Made by a program: the position numbers and the translations under genes. This document shows, in pieces, positions 1 through 12,175 of a stretch of DNA of 64,000 nucleotides. Numbering within the stretch: position 1 is the stretch's first letter; each line of letters starts with the position of its first letter. Below the pieces are notes generated by a model. That model searched no databases and was not told the DNA's origin. It was given only the letters and a program-made list of their open reading frames with translations. The stretch comes from Lojkania enalia (taxonomy: Eukaryota > Ascomycota > Dothideomycetes > Pleosporales): the NCBI GenBank assembly GCA_010094045.1, contig ML986621.1, forward strand, positions 1 through 64,000, written 5' to 3'.

Positions 1-1132
1 GAAAGAACTTAAGTTTTATAATATAGTTAATATAATTATATACTAAGACTAAAATCTAATTTCTATATATATACTTTAATAGTAAAAAGTAGTTTATATC
101 TAGTAGCTGTAATAGGTATAATAAATAAGCTGGTATATAGAGTAAAATAATACTCTATTTCTTATAGAGTTTCTAGAAATTAAGCGAGTTATAGCTATTA
201 TAGCTATTAAAGATTAGTAGTCGACGCGTACCTATTATATAATCTTTTATATACCTATAAAAGTGCTTTAACTATTTAATATCGAGTTTATTTATTATCT
301 AGCTGTTTTTATTAACTATAATAGCCTAGTTCTTAGATATATTATCGCTTTTATATTAGGTAGAGAGATAGTAGTAGCTAGTAATAATAATAAAGGGTAG
401 GAGCGCCTAGCTAGTAGTATTAATCCCCTAAATTACTAAAATCTATTTATAATTACCTAATTAAATTACTTTTAGTTAATTATATCTCTCTATACCTATA
501 ATAACTAGTTATAATAAGATAATACCTATTTAAAAGCTAGATTTATTAAAGTTGTATATATCCTTATTTATAATACTATACTTCTCTTTAGTACGCTATA
601 TAAGTTTAAACTAGCCTTTAATTACCTTAAAATTTTTATATAGAGCTTTCTAGCGATTATAAGACTAATTTAAGCGTATCTTAAGCTTAGAAGTACGTCT
701 AATAAAGTTTCTAGACTAATATATACTAATCTAGCCTATACCGTACTTAGTAAGTAAGCTATTAGTTATATCTTATATAGTAGCTAAAATAGGCGTAAAT
801 CCTCGCAAATCTAGGTTAAATATATATTAGATAATAACCTCCTCTTTAGGTTTTATTAGTCTCTTTAAATTAGGCTTATAATTACGCTGTAAGTAGATTC
901 CAGTATATTATTAGTATATAGTTATTTAAATTATATTAAATATTAAAGTAGTATATCTTTCGCTATTTATTTAACCTCTTTTAGTAGTTAAGAGGGCTAA
1001 GTTTACTTAATTCTCGTTTTAGGCTATATTCTTATTATTTTGTTATTATATTATTATTAAAAGCTCAAGTATCGCGTTTTAGTAATAGAGTAGACTACTT
1101 ACTTATATAGGCCGCTCGCTTATAAGGTATAT
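1..1132 (-). mobile_element. Fot1/pogo-like DNA transposon relic C (truncated by window)
   Basis: The right end at 1132 carries a terminal inverted repeat ending ttataaggtatat, followed by a TA target site. The same TIR bounds relic D (3708-7392). The body is the reverse complement of about 3708-4860 of D: cctcgcaaatctaggttaa near 803 mirrors ttaacctggatttg near 4022. The transposase therefore reads on the minus strand, and its 3' part lies beyond the window start. Reading frames are broken by many TAG/TAA codons. It interrupts a Gypsy element at a TA that is still intact at 10801-10803 in the other Gypsy copy. Confidence 0.75.
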
Positions 1133-2504
1133 TAGAAGGCTAGAATAATAGATTATTAAGTAAAGTCTAGTTAGGAAGTAATAGTAGTAGTAATATAGAA
1201 GAAGCTTCTTATATAAAACTTAAAGTAATAGTAGAAGACGCTTTAAACTTAGTAGACTTCTTCTTCTCTTCCTCTAACTTCTCTTACTCTTCTATTAACT
1301 TTACCTCTCGTTTCCTAAGATCTAAACTATACTCTTCTAGAGAATAGATACGTTTCTTAGCGCGTTTTAAGTAAGAAAAAACTATATAATAGTAATATAT
1401 AGATTTCTTAAGGTAATAAATCTCCTCTTTTTTAATAGCTATAAAATCTTAATAGGTAGAAGTAGACTTCTTATAAGCCTTTAATATACTTGCTAAGAAA
1501 TAGTAAAAGGTACCCTCAGTTAGAAAAAGATTATAAGATAAACTCTAAAAAAGATACTCTCTATATATAGAAAAAAGGGTAGTATTATTATAGTAGTTAT
1601 AGTTTATAAACTAATAGTTTAAATAATAGTAAGAAGGATCTATTATAACACCTAATAAAAGAATTAAGTAACTAGTATAATAGTTATAGGTAGAGGTATT
1701 TTCGTATTAGACTTTTAATATAGTAGAAGGAAAAAAGAAAGAAGAATAGGGCTATACTTATAAGTTAAGTAGGATCTACTAGAATATATAAAGTACTAAC
1801 TCTAGAATAGAAAAATATAGATATAGTATTATAATATACCTATATAGAATATATTAGAAGCTAGAATAAACTACTAAAGATAATAGAATACTATACCTAA
1901 ATAGAATAGGTAAGATAATAGATTAAAGAGCTTTAGGATAAACCTATAAAAAGGGGAGTAGGTATTATAAATATAGAATACTAAAAAGTACTACTTCTAT
2001 AGCTAAAGCTTAATCTAATATTAACTACTATATAGGTTGATTTAGACGAGAACTAATAAGATAATAATAGATAGAAGTATATTAGGGACTAATTATTAGA
2101 TAGTAAGTAGTAGGACTATAGAAACTAGAGAGATAATTAGCTAGATAATAAGGTATAATATAACCTATATACATAATAATAGTAGAAGTATTAGATATAG
2201 TAGAATAGACCTAATAAACCTAATAGACCTAATAAGCTAAGCTTAGCGGTCTTAGACCTAACTATATAAGACGGAGGATTTTCTTAAAAGATTAGATCCT
2301 ATATAATTATTCTTATAGATTTATTTTATTACTATATTAGACTTCTAAGAATATATTTGTTATATTTAAAAAACTAGGTAATTATACTACTCTCTCTTTA
2401 CTAAAACTACTACCTCTAACTAATCTAATATAAATAAGGCTCTGGTATATATATAACTATAATAGCGGTTATTATATATACTAGTAGTATATAGGTTAGT
2501 AATA
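1133..2504. repeat. Direct repeat copy 1 (Gypsy pol tail, antisense frame, gag-like region)
   Basis: Matches 10802-12175 at a nearly constant offset of about 9,670 bases with few indels. The first bases (gaaggctagaataatagatt) correspond to the end of the pol frame in the other copy. A pyrimidine-rich stretch (about 1190-1560) carries a preserved minus-strand frame. Plus-strand sequence from about 1740 to 2500 reads as a gag-like charged, Q-rich (now TAG-rich) coil, with a possible zinc-knuckle-like end near 2450-2490. Similarity to the second copy stops at 2504. The simplest reading is two Gypsy elements in tandem. Confidence 0.7.
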
Positions 2505-2599
2505 CTATAGTAAGATTAGATGTAACGCTTATATATACTAAAAAGATAGTAGGGAAAATTCTAAATTAGATAAAAGTATATTATATATAGAATTTCTTA

Positions 2600-3707
2600 T
2601 TAGTATTAAGTAAATTAACTTTTTATATATAGTATTTATTATACTAAAAAAAAGTAGCCGCTTTAATAGTTTAGCCGCTTCGATAGTAAAATATATTATC
2701 TATTATCTAGGATAATAGAGTTTATAAGTTAATTATAAGAAGCTAAATAGTTTATAAAGTTTAATATAAGAGAAGAATATTACTAAATTTAGATAAAAGA
2801 GAGCTATAAATAGAAAATAGTATTTAAAATAAGAGAAGATCTTTTTAAATATCTAGTAATACTATTTAGACTTATAAATATACTAGTAACCTTTTAAATA
2901 GTTATAAATAATATATTAAAAGAACACTTAAATATATTTATAATAGTATATTTAGATAATATTTTAGTTTATATAAATAGATTATTAAGAAAGTATAAAA
3001 AAATATATTAGAAAAGTATTAGTAAAACTATAAGAGTATAAATTACTAATAACTCTAGAAAAATATAAGTTTTATAAAATAAAAATAGAGTTTCTAAAAT
3101 TTTAGATATTTAGAGATAGTATTAAAATAGAATAAGAAAAGGTTAAAATAATACTAGAATAGCTAGTATCTATTTTAGTTAAATAATTTTAATCCTTTTT
3201 AAACTTTACGAATTTCTATAGAAAATTTATAAGCAGGTATTCTAGAGTAATAGTACCCTTAATAGAAATTACTAAAAAAGAAAAAAGGTTTAAATAGTAA
3301 GAAGTATAGTAAAAAACTTTTCAAGAATTAAAAGCCTACTTTATCTTAGTATTAATATTAAAGATACTAGATTTAGAAAAGTAATTTTAAGTAGAAATTA
3401 ATACTTTAGATAAAATAATAGGCGCTTATTTAAGTTAGTAAAATAAAGATAGAAAGTAAAAGCTATAAGCCTACTTTTTAAGAAAAATAAAACTAGAAGA
3501 ACTTAACTATAATATATATAATAAAGAGTTATTAGTAATTATTAAAATATTAAAAGAATAGTAAATATATCTAGTAGAAATTAAATATTTATTTAAAGTC
3601 TAAATAGATTATATAAATCTTATATATTTTATAATAACTAAAAAACTTATAAAAAGATAAATATAATAGATAGAATAATTAGTAGACTATAATTTTAAAA
3701 TAATATA
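2600..3707 (+). mobile_element. Ty3/Gypsy reverse transcriptase and RNase H relic
   Basis: About 2790-3060 translates, with RIP damage, to a recognisable Gypsy RT: an LFKYLVILFRLINILVTF stretch (family FEYLVMPFGLTNAPATF) followed by IVYLDNILVY, the YLDD active site with D changed to N. About 3480-3700 gives the RNase H and tether region (YFLRKI..LEELNYNIYNKELL, then a YIN..YF block). Numerous TAG codons make it non-functional. The frame is interrupted at 3707 by DNA transposon D and resumes at 7395. Confidence 0.85.
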
Positions 3708-6700
3708 ACGTACCTTATAAATAAGCGGCCTATATAAGCGAGTAGTCTACTCTATTATTAAAATATAATACCTAAGCTTTTAATAATAATATAATAATAA
3801 AATAATAAGAATATAGCCTAAGATAAGAATTAAGTAAACTTAGCCTTCTTAACTATTAAAAGAAGCTAAATAAATAGTAAAAGATATATTACTTTAATAT
3901 TTAATATAATTTAAATAACTATATATTAATAATATACTAGAATCTACTTATAGTATAATTATAAGCCTAATTTAAAGAGACTAATGAAACTTAAAGAGAA
4001 GGTTATTATTTAATATATACTTAACCTGGATTTGTAAAGATTTATACCTACTTTAGCTACTATATAAGATATAGCTAATAGTTTATTTACTAAGCATAGT
4101 ATAGGCTAGATTAGTATATATTAGTTTAGAAACTTTATTCGACGTACTTCTAAGTTTAAAATACGTCTAAATTAGCTTTATAATTATTAGAGAGTTTTAT
4201 ATAAAGATCTTAAGGTAATTAAAGACTAGTTTAAGCTTATATAGTATACTAAAGAGAAGTATAATATTATAAATAAGAATATATATAACTTTAACAAATC
4301 TAGCTTTTAAATAGATATTATTTTATTATAACTAGTTATTATAAATATAGAAAGATATAATTAACTAAAAGTAATTTAATTAGATAATTATAAATAAATT
4401 TTAGTAATTTAAAAGATTAATACTATTAGCTAAATACTTCTACTCTTTATTATTATTACTAGCTACTACTATCTTTCTACCTAGTATAAAAGTAATAATA
4501 TATCTAAAAACTAGGCTATTATAGTTAATAAAAATAGCTAGATAATAAATAAACTTAGTATTAAGTAGTTAAAATACTTTTATAAGTATATAAAAGATCG
4601 TATAATAGATATATATTAACTACTAATCTTTAATAACTATAATAGTTATAACTTACTTAATTTCTAAAAACTCTATAATAAATAGAGTATTATTCTACTC
4701 TATATACTAGCTTATTTATTACACCTATTATAGCTACTAGATATAAACTACTTTTTACTATTAAATTATATATATAGAAATTAGATCTTAGTCTTAATAT
4801 ATAATTATATTAACTATATTATAAAATTTAAGTTCTTTCTAACCTTTAAAGCTACTTTTAATATATTAATTATAAAGGATAATATCTATATAAGCTTTTA
4901 AAGAGCTAGTCTAATCTTATTTAATCTAGAAGTAGTACTTTTAAAACTTAATATAAAGCTTTATATACTAATATTACTAGTATAAAATAATACCCTATAG
5001 AAAGTAAAAATACTAAGTAATAAGAGCGAGCTAAAAACTTAATTAATATTAATTTATAATTAGATTTAAAGGGATATAAGTTTTTTACTAGCTTCTATTA
5101 TTAAGAAGCTAAATTAGTTTAAGAAAGGTTCTATAAAAATAATATATTAGATCGGGTTAATATATAATAAAATTGTTAGCCTTTAAGAAGTAAATAATAT
5201 AGTAATAAAATAGTAATAGTAGAAAAAAAGGCGGATTTAAGTATAAAGAACCCTAATAAAAGTATAAGAAGAGATAATTATTACTAAAAAGGATAATAAA
5301 GAGGAAATTTAGACTATAATTAAATATAAGTAGATAGTATAAAGTATATTATAGCTACTATAGTAAAACTAGATATAATTTTTATATATATTAGAAGGAT
5401 ATAAAAGTTTTTATAAAATAATTAACGTAAAGTACTACCGAGCTAGTTATACTACTAAACCAGCCACTTTTTCTTAGTATAGCAACTTTTCCGTATACAA
5501 CGCTATGTCTTAATAACACGAAGCTAATCTATCTAATTAAGAAGGTAGAATTGAACTTACCCTTTAGGCCTATATTTTAGGCTAATTTTAAAGCGTGCGA
5601 CGCGCTGTAGCAGCTTTTAATATATAATACTAGCAGCTTTCTAACCAGTTTTATAGAATTACCTTTTAATCTTAAACTTAACTAAATTATATAAAGCTTA
5701 TAGCAACTAAAAAGTAGATAATTATACAATATATCCTTAACCTTAATTTACGAGGATTTACGCCGCGGCTTTATAAGGTAGTAGATATAGCAGATAAACT
5801 ATTATATACGCGGGGTAAAATATCTATAGATAAGAATTAGTCTAAACGATTTATATTACGTATAAATAAACTTAAAATAGTTTTTAATTAAGTAAAGAAC
5901 TATTAGAGGATATTATAAAAAGATCTAGAGGTTATTAACGCGTGGTTTAAGCTCGTATAAGAGATAGTAGCTAAATATAGTATCTATAAAGATAATATCT
6001 ATAACTTTAATAAGATAGGCTTCTAGATAGGTATAATTAGCTCTATAAAAGTTGTTATAGGTTTAGAATACTATATAAGATCTATACTTATTCAGCTAGG
6101 TGATCGAAAGTAGGTTATAGTAATCTAGAGTATCTATACTACTAGGTATATAACCCTACTATTTATTATCTATAAAGGACGCGTCTATATTTTAGTATAG
6201 TATAAGGAGATAGATATACCGTATAACTAGAAGCTCTTAGTTTCTAAGAATAGATAGATAAATAATAAGCTTAGTTTTAAGTAGTTAAAGTACTTTAACG
6301 CGTATATAAAGACGCGTTAAATAGAGTTATATAGGCTACTTATTTTTAATAACTATAAGAGCTATCTAAACTAGGATTTTAAAGATTATTACCTCATACG
6401 AAAGATCCTCACCCTCTATATACTAGCACATTTATTATATATCCTACAGCTACTTAATATAGTATACTTCTTACTATTAAAGCTAAAGTACTCCCAGCGT
6501 GTATAAGACTTAGTATACTAATACATCTACTATATTAATAAGAAAGGCTTCCTACCAGCCTTTAGAGACGCGTTTTTTAATATATTTATATATAAGAACT
6601 ATAAAAAGACTTTTAAAGTATTTAAACTAGTTCCTATTAATATATAAGTTGTTTTTAAGCGCCTTAAAATCCGGTTGCGTATACTACTAGAAATACTTCT

Positions 6701-7392
6701 ACTAGAAACACTATAGTAGTTAAAAATACTAAGTAATATACAAGAATTCGGGTTATAATTAACTCTTATATAGAGGTCCTTCGTACGATTACTAAAAGAA
6801 GCTAAAGAAGGCTTCTTATAGCTAATAAAAGGAGCTAAATTGATGCTGCATTAAAACGCTCTTATAAACTACTAGATTATAGAGCTTAAAGAGTAATTAG
6901 AGGTTATAATAAAGCGTAAAACACATAAATAGAAGCGAATCTAGTATAGTAGTATAATAGAGTATAGTAAGGAAGCTTCGTATAGAGCTATTAAAGTATC
7001 TACAGCTCCTTAGCGATCTAAAAAGGCTCGTGGTAGTAGTAGTAAGAAACCAGCTTAACCTAGTTAACGGTACTATAGAAACTATAGAAAGACTAGATAT
7101 AATGCTTATACATGCTAAAAAGATATAGAAGCTTCTTCTAAATCTAGTTTAAGTATCTTATATACAGGTTCTCTTATAGATAGTAAGTAAATCAAGGTCT
7201 TATATATAGTGTTAGTAGTACTAAGAAAAAGTAGCCGGCTTCGTAGTATAGCCGGCTCGGTGGTACTTTACGTTATATAAGTTATAAATTGCTATTATAT
7301 TATTTAATTATTAAGTTATATATATATAAAAGTTAAAAAAGTTAATAGAATAGACTACTTACTTATATAAGCTACTTACTTATAAGGTATAT
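3708..7392 (+). mobile_element. Fot1/pogo-like DNA transposon relic D, split by relic A
   Basis: The left TIR at 3708 (acgtaccttataa...agtagtctactc) is matched in reverse at about 7344-7392 (gagtagact-like...ataaggtatat), with TA on both sides. Relic A (5425-7273) sits inside it, leaving about 1.83 kb of D's own sequence, the usual size of a Fot1-type element. The transposase reads on plus: about 4020-4200 gives LQRFIPTLATIQDIANSLF and a KDLKVIKDQF-like block typical of CENP-B/Tc5-type DNA-binding regions. Heavily RIPed and dead. It interrupts the Gypsy RNase H/connection region. Confidence 0.8.
5425..7273 (+). mobile_element. Fot1/pogo-like DNA transposon relic A (nested in D)
   Basis: TIRs beginning acgtaaagtac at 5425 and ending gtactttacgt at 7273 are flanked by TA. 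The TIR contains an internal repeat of the motif agccggcta. A transposase frame can start at ATG 5505. From about 5750 it reads RGFTPRLYKVVDIADKLL, then an N-F-N-K-x-G-F block near 6010 and an L-I-F-N-N-Y block near 6340, which match the DDE core of pogo/Fot1 transposases (usual NFDEKGF and LIFDGHGSH with D changed to N). It is RIPed but less so than D, consistent with later insertion. Confidence 0.82.
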
Positions 7393-7394
7393 TA

Positions 7395-8008
7395 CTAAAA
7401 AGGGTTAGAAAATATAGTTATAAATATACTAAGTTATAAAGTTAAATATATAATTAAAGAAAGGTATATAAGAGATATAATTTTAAAATAGAAATTAGAT
7501 ATATTTCTTATATATAACTACTTATAAGTTACTTAAATTATAAAACTAACTATATTAGATTAAATTTAGAAGTAAAAGTTAAAAAATATATAAAGAGTAG
7601 AGTAATATCTAATAAATAGTAAGAAAGTAAAAATAATTAAAAAAGCAACTTAAAAATAACTATATATATATCTATATATATAATAATAGATAATAAAAGA
7701 ATTATATAAATTACTAGAATAGAAATATTTAAGAGTAGTAGAAATAGAGTAAAAGTTAAAGAAGAGTTTTACTTTTACTAATATAAGAAGAGAAGTATAA
7801 AATATATTCTATAAGTATTTAGAATATAGAAAGAATAAGACTAGAAGATATAAACTTTATAAATTCTTATAATTATTAAAAGTATTTAAAAGACTATAAG
7901 AATAGATTATAATTAATTTTATAATTAAGTTACTAGAATTAGTAGAACTAAAGTTAAAATAAAAATATAATACGATTATAAATATAATAAACTAACTAAT
8001 AAAATATA
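7395..8008 (+). mobile_element. Ty3/Gypsy relic, RNase H tail and integrase N-terminal part
   Basis: Continues the Gypsy frame interrupted at 3707. The first codons resemble the KGSEN..ADALS motif that ends RNase H. From about 7800 the frame reads YLEYRKNKTRRYKLYKFL, a decayed integrase HHCC region (usual C-x-x-C-x-R-x-K), then INFIIKLLELVE, where the first catalytic Asp is now Asn, and a YNTIINIINQLIKY strand. It is cut at 8008 by transposon B. Confidence 0.8.
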
Positions 8009-9873
8009 ACGTAAAACACTACTAAGCCGGCTATACTACTAAGCTAGCTATACTACTAAGCCGGCTACTTTTTCTTAGTACTACTAATACTATGTATAAG
8101 ACCTTAATTTACTTACTATCTATAAGAGAACCTGCGTATAAAATATTTAGACTAGATTTAAAAGAAGCTTCTATATCTTTTTAGCACGTACGAGTATTAT
8201 ATCTAATCTTTCTATAGTTCTTATAGTACCGTTAACTAGGTTGAGCTGGTTCCTTACTACTACTACTACAAGCCTTCTTAGATCGCTAAGAAGCTGTAGA
8301 TACCTTAGCAGCTCTATATAAAACTCCCTTACTATACTCTATTATACTATTATACTAGATTCGCTTCTATTTATATGTTTTATACTTTGTTATAACCTCT
8401 AATTACTCTTTAAGTTCTGTAATCTAGTAGTTTATAAGAGCGTTTTAATACAGTATTAATTTAGCTCCTTTTATTAGCTGTAAGAAGCCTTCTTTAGCTT
8501 CTTTTAGTAATCGTATAAAGGACCTCTATATAAGAGTTAATTATAACCTAAATTCTTATATATTACTTAGTATTTTTAACTATTATAGTATTTCTAGTAG
8601 GGGTACTTCTAGTAGTATATATAACCGGACTTTAAGGCGTTTAAGAATAATTTATATATTAATAGAAACTAGTTTAAATGTTTTAAAAGCCTTTTTATAG
8701 TTCTTATATATAAATATATTAAAAAACGCGTCTCTAAAGGCTGGTAGAAAGCCTTTCTTATTAATATAGTAGACGCGTTGGTATACTAAGTCTTATATAT
8801 ACTAGGAGTACTTTAACTTTAATAGTAAGAAGTATATTATATTAAGTAGCTGTAGGATATATAATAAATGTGCTAGTATATAGAGGGTAAGGATCTTTCG
8901 TATAAGGTAATAATCCTTAAAATCCTAGTTTAGATAGCTCTTATAACTATTAAGAATAAGTAGCCTATATAACTCTACCTAATACGTCTTTATATGCGCG
9001 TTAAAGTGCTTTAACTATTTAAGACTAAGCTTATTATTTGTCTATCTATTCTTAGAAACTGAAAGCTTCTAGTTGTACGGTATATCTATCTTCTTATACT
9101 ATACTAAAATATAGACGCGTCCTTTATAGATAATAAATAGTAGAGTTGTATACCCAGTAGCGCAGATACTCTAGATTACTATAACCTACTCTCGATTATC
9201 TAGCTAAATAAGCGTAGGTCTTATACAACATTCTAAACCTATAACAACTTTTATAGAACTAATTATACCTATCTAGAAGCCTATCTTATTAAAGTTATAG
9301 ATATTATCTTTATAGATACTATACTTAGCTACTATCTCTTATATAAGCTTAAACTATGCGTTAATAACCTCTAGATCTTCTTATAATATCTTCTAACAGT
9401 CCTTTACTTAATTAAAAACTATTTTAAGCTTATTTATACGCGATATAAATCGTTTAGACTAGTTCTTACCTATAAGTATCCTACCCCGCGTACGTAATAG
9501 TTTATCTGCTATATCTACTACCTTATAAAGCCGCGGTGCAAATCCTCGCAAATTAAGGTTAAGAATATATTATACAATCGTCTACTCTTTAGTTGTTATA
9601 AGCTTTATATAATTTAGTTGAGTTTAAGGTTGAAAGGTAATTCTATAAAGCTAGTTAGAGAGCTGCTAGTATTATACGTTAAAAGCCGCTGCAGCGCGTT
9701 ACACGCTTTAAAATTAGCCTAAAGTATAGGCTTAAAAGGTAAGTTCAATTCTACCTTCTTAATTAGATAGATTAGCTTTATATTGTTAAGACATAGCGTT
9801 GTATATAGAAAAGTTGCTATACTAAGAAAAAGTGGCCGGCTTAATAGTATAGCCGGCTTAATAGTACTTTATA
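8009..9873 (-). mobile_element. Fot1/pogo-like DNA transposon relic B
   Basis: Same family as relic A but in the opposite orientation. The left end from 8009 (acgtaaaacactactaagcc) and the right end to 9873 (gtactttatat, a RIPed form of gtactttacgt) are flanked by TA. Its left TIR has an extra copy of the ctatactactaag unit compared with A. The transposase reads on the minus strand, with the start ATG at about 9794. A (5425-7273) and B form a large imperfect inverted repeat. It interrupts the Gypsy integrase core. Confidence 0.82.
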
Positions 9874-10801
9874 TTATATATTTTAAACTAGTATTAAAAA
9901 TAATAATAGTATCTAAACTAGTATATAAATTATTATATATAGTATTTATAAAATATAGAGTTTTAAAGTATATTACTTTAGATAGAAATAAATTATTTAT
10001 ATCTAAATACTAGTAGAGATAAATAGAAAAGATAAGAATTTAATAATAAATATTAACTAGTTTTTACCTATAAATAGATAGTTAAATAAAATAAACTAAC
10101 TAGAATTTAGAAACGTATTTAAAGATATATATTAATAAATAATAAAATAATTAGGTTAAATTATTACCTATAGTATAAATAGCCTATAATAGAATAATTT
10201 AAAGTACTATAGAAACTATACTTTTTAAAGCTAACTATAAATAGAAAACTATTATATATTAAGAATAGAATAAAAAGAAATTTCTAGTCCTACTAGTAAA
10301 CTAGAAAGCTAAAGAAATAAAGAAAATCTATAATTAACTTAAGGAAAAGATTTAGTTAAAAAACTTTAAAATAGTAGAATAGGCTAATAAATTAAAAATT
10401 AAAAAATTAACTTTTAAAAGAGAGAGTAAAGTTTTCTTATTAATAAAAAATTTAAAGACTAAAAAACTTATAAAAAAGTTAGATTATAAAAGAATAGAAC
10501 TATTTTTAATTAAAAAATAGATTAGTTTATAAATTTTATACTAAAACTACTAAATAATATAAAAATATATCTAGTATTTTATAAGATAAAATTAAAACTA
10601 GTACTAGATAATATACTACTATAAGAAACTATTAATATAGAACTAGAATAGAAATATAAAGTAGAATATATACTAGTAAAAAAGTAGTTTAGATATTAGT
10701 AGAAGTATCTAGTAAAATAGAAAAGATATCTATAGAAAAAAAGTTTATAGAAACTAGTATAGAATCTAACTAACTATATTATAAAGTTAAAGGAGTTTTA
10801 C
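9874..10801 (+). mobile_element. Ty3/Gypsy relic, integrase core and chromodomain
   Basis: Continues the integrase frame after transposon B. About 9890-10010 is open and reads KYITLDRNKLFISKYW-like (usual ITSDRDKLFTSKYW), followed by a Q-T-x-G-Q-x-E-R region with CAG-to-TAG changes and NQNLETYLKIYIN near 10110. From about 10640 a chromodomain-like segment follows (VEYIL..K, then YLVKW in decayed form). This makes the element a chromovirus-type Gypsy retrotransposon, a fungal genomic element. No working gene remains. Confidence 0.82.
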
Positions 10802-12175
10802 TAGAAAGCTAAAATAATAGATTATTAAAAAGAGTCTAGTTAAAAAATAATAGTAGTAGTAATATAGAAGAAACCTTTTATATAAAACTTAGAGTAGTAG
10901 TAGAAAGTACTTTAGATCTAATAGATATCCTCTCCTCTTCTTCTAACTTCTCTTACTCTTCTATTAATTTTACCTCTTATTTTCTAAGATTTAAACTATA
11001 CTCTTCTAGAGAATAGATATATTTCTTAATATATTCTAAATAAAAAAGAGCTGCTTAATAGTAATATATAAATTTCTTAAAATAATAAATCTCCTCCTTT
11101 TTAATAGTTATAAAATCTTAATAAATAGAAGTAGACTTTTTATAAGTTTTTAATATATTTACTAAAAAATAGTAAAGGGTATCTTTAGTTAAAGAAAGAT
11201 TATAAAATAAACTCTAAGAAAAATACTCTCTATATATAGAAGAAAGAGTAGTATTATTATAATAGTTATAGTTTATAGACTAATAGTTTAAATAATAGTA
11301 AAATAGATCTATTATAATACCTAGTAAAAGAATTAAGTAACTAGTATAATAATTATAGGTAGAAGTATTTTCGTATTAAACCTGTAGTATAGAAGAAAGA
11401 GAAAAGAAAGAAGAATAGAGCTATACTTATAAGTTAAGTAAGACCTACTAAAATATATAAAGTACTAACCCTAGAATAGAAAAATATAGATATAGTACTA
11501 TAGTATACTTATATAAAATATATTAGAAGCTAAAATAAGTTATTAGAGATAGTAGAATACTATACCTAAATAGAATAGATTAGATAATAGATTAAAAAGC
11601 TTTAAGATAAATCTATAAAAGAGAAAGTAAATATTATAAATATAGAATACTAAAAGGTACTATCTTTATAACTAAAGCTTAATTTAATATTAGCTATTAA
11701 ATAGGTTAATTTAAATAAGAGCTAATAAAGGAATAATAGATAGATATATATTAGAAACTAATTATTAGATAGTAAATAGTAGGACTATCGAAACTAGAGA
11801 GATAATTAACTAGATAATAAAATATAGTATAATCTATATATATAATAATAATAATAGAAGTATTAGATATAGTAAAATAGACTTAATAGACTTAATAAAT
11901 CTAATAAACTAGGTTTAGTAGTTTTAAACTTATTTATATAAGATAGAAAATCTTTTTAATAGATTAAATTCTATATAGTTATTCTTATAAATTTATTTTA
12001 TTATTATATTAGACTTTTAAGAATATATTTATTATATTTAAAAAACTAGTAAACCTAATATTCTCTCTTTACTAAAGCTCCTACCTCTAATTAATCTAAT
12101 ATAAATAAGGTTCTAGTATATATATAACTATAATAGTAGTTATTATATATACTAGTAGTATATAAGTTAATAATA
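10802..12175. repeat. Direct repeat copy 2 (Gypsy pol tail, antisense frame, gag-like region)
   Basis: Second copy of 1133-2504, continuous with the end of the pol frame, so the repeat is the downstream part of one element running into a second. It contains the same minus-strand frame (about 10860-11230) and the same gag-like plus-strand segment. It lacks the RT part that follows copy 1. After 12175 the sequence diverges into unassigned AT-rich DNA. Confidence 0.7.

Noticed and set aside
9783..10013. 76-codon plus-strand ORF in the AT block
   Set aside because: It starts in the end of transposon B and runs into the decayed Gypsy integrase; it is a chance open stretch across two relics, not a gene.
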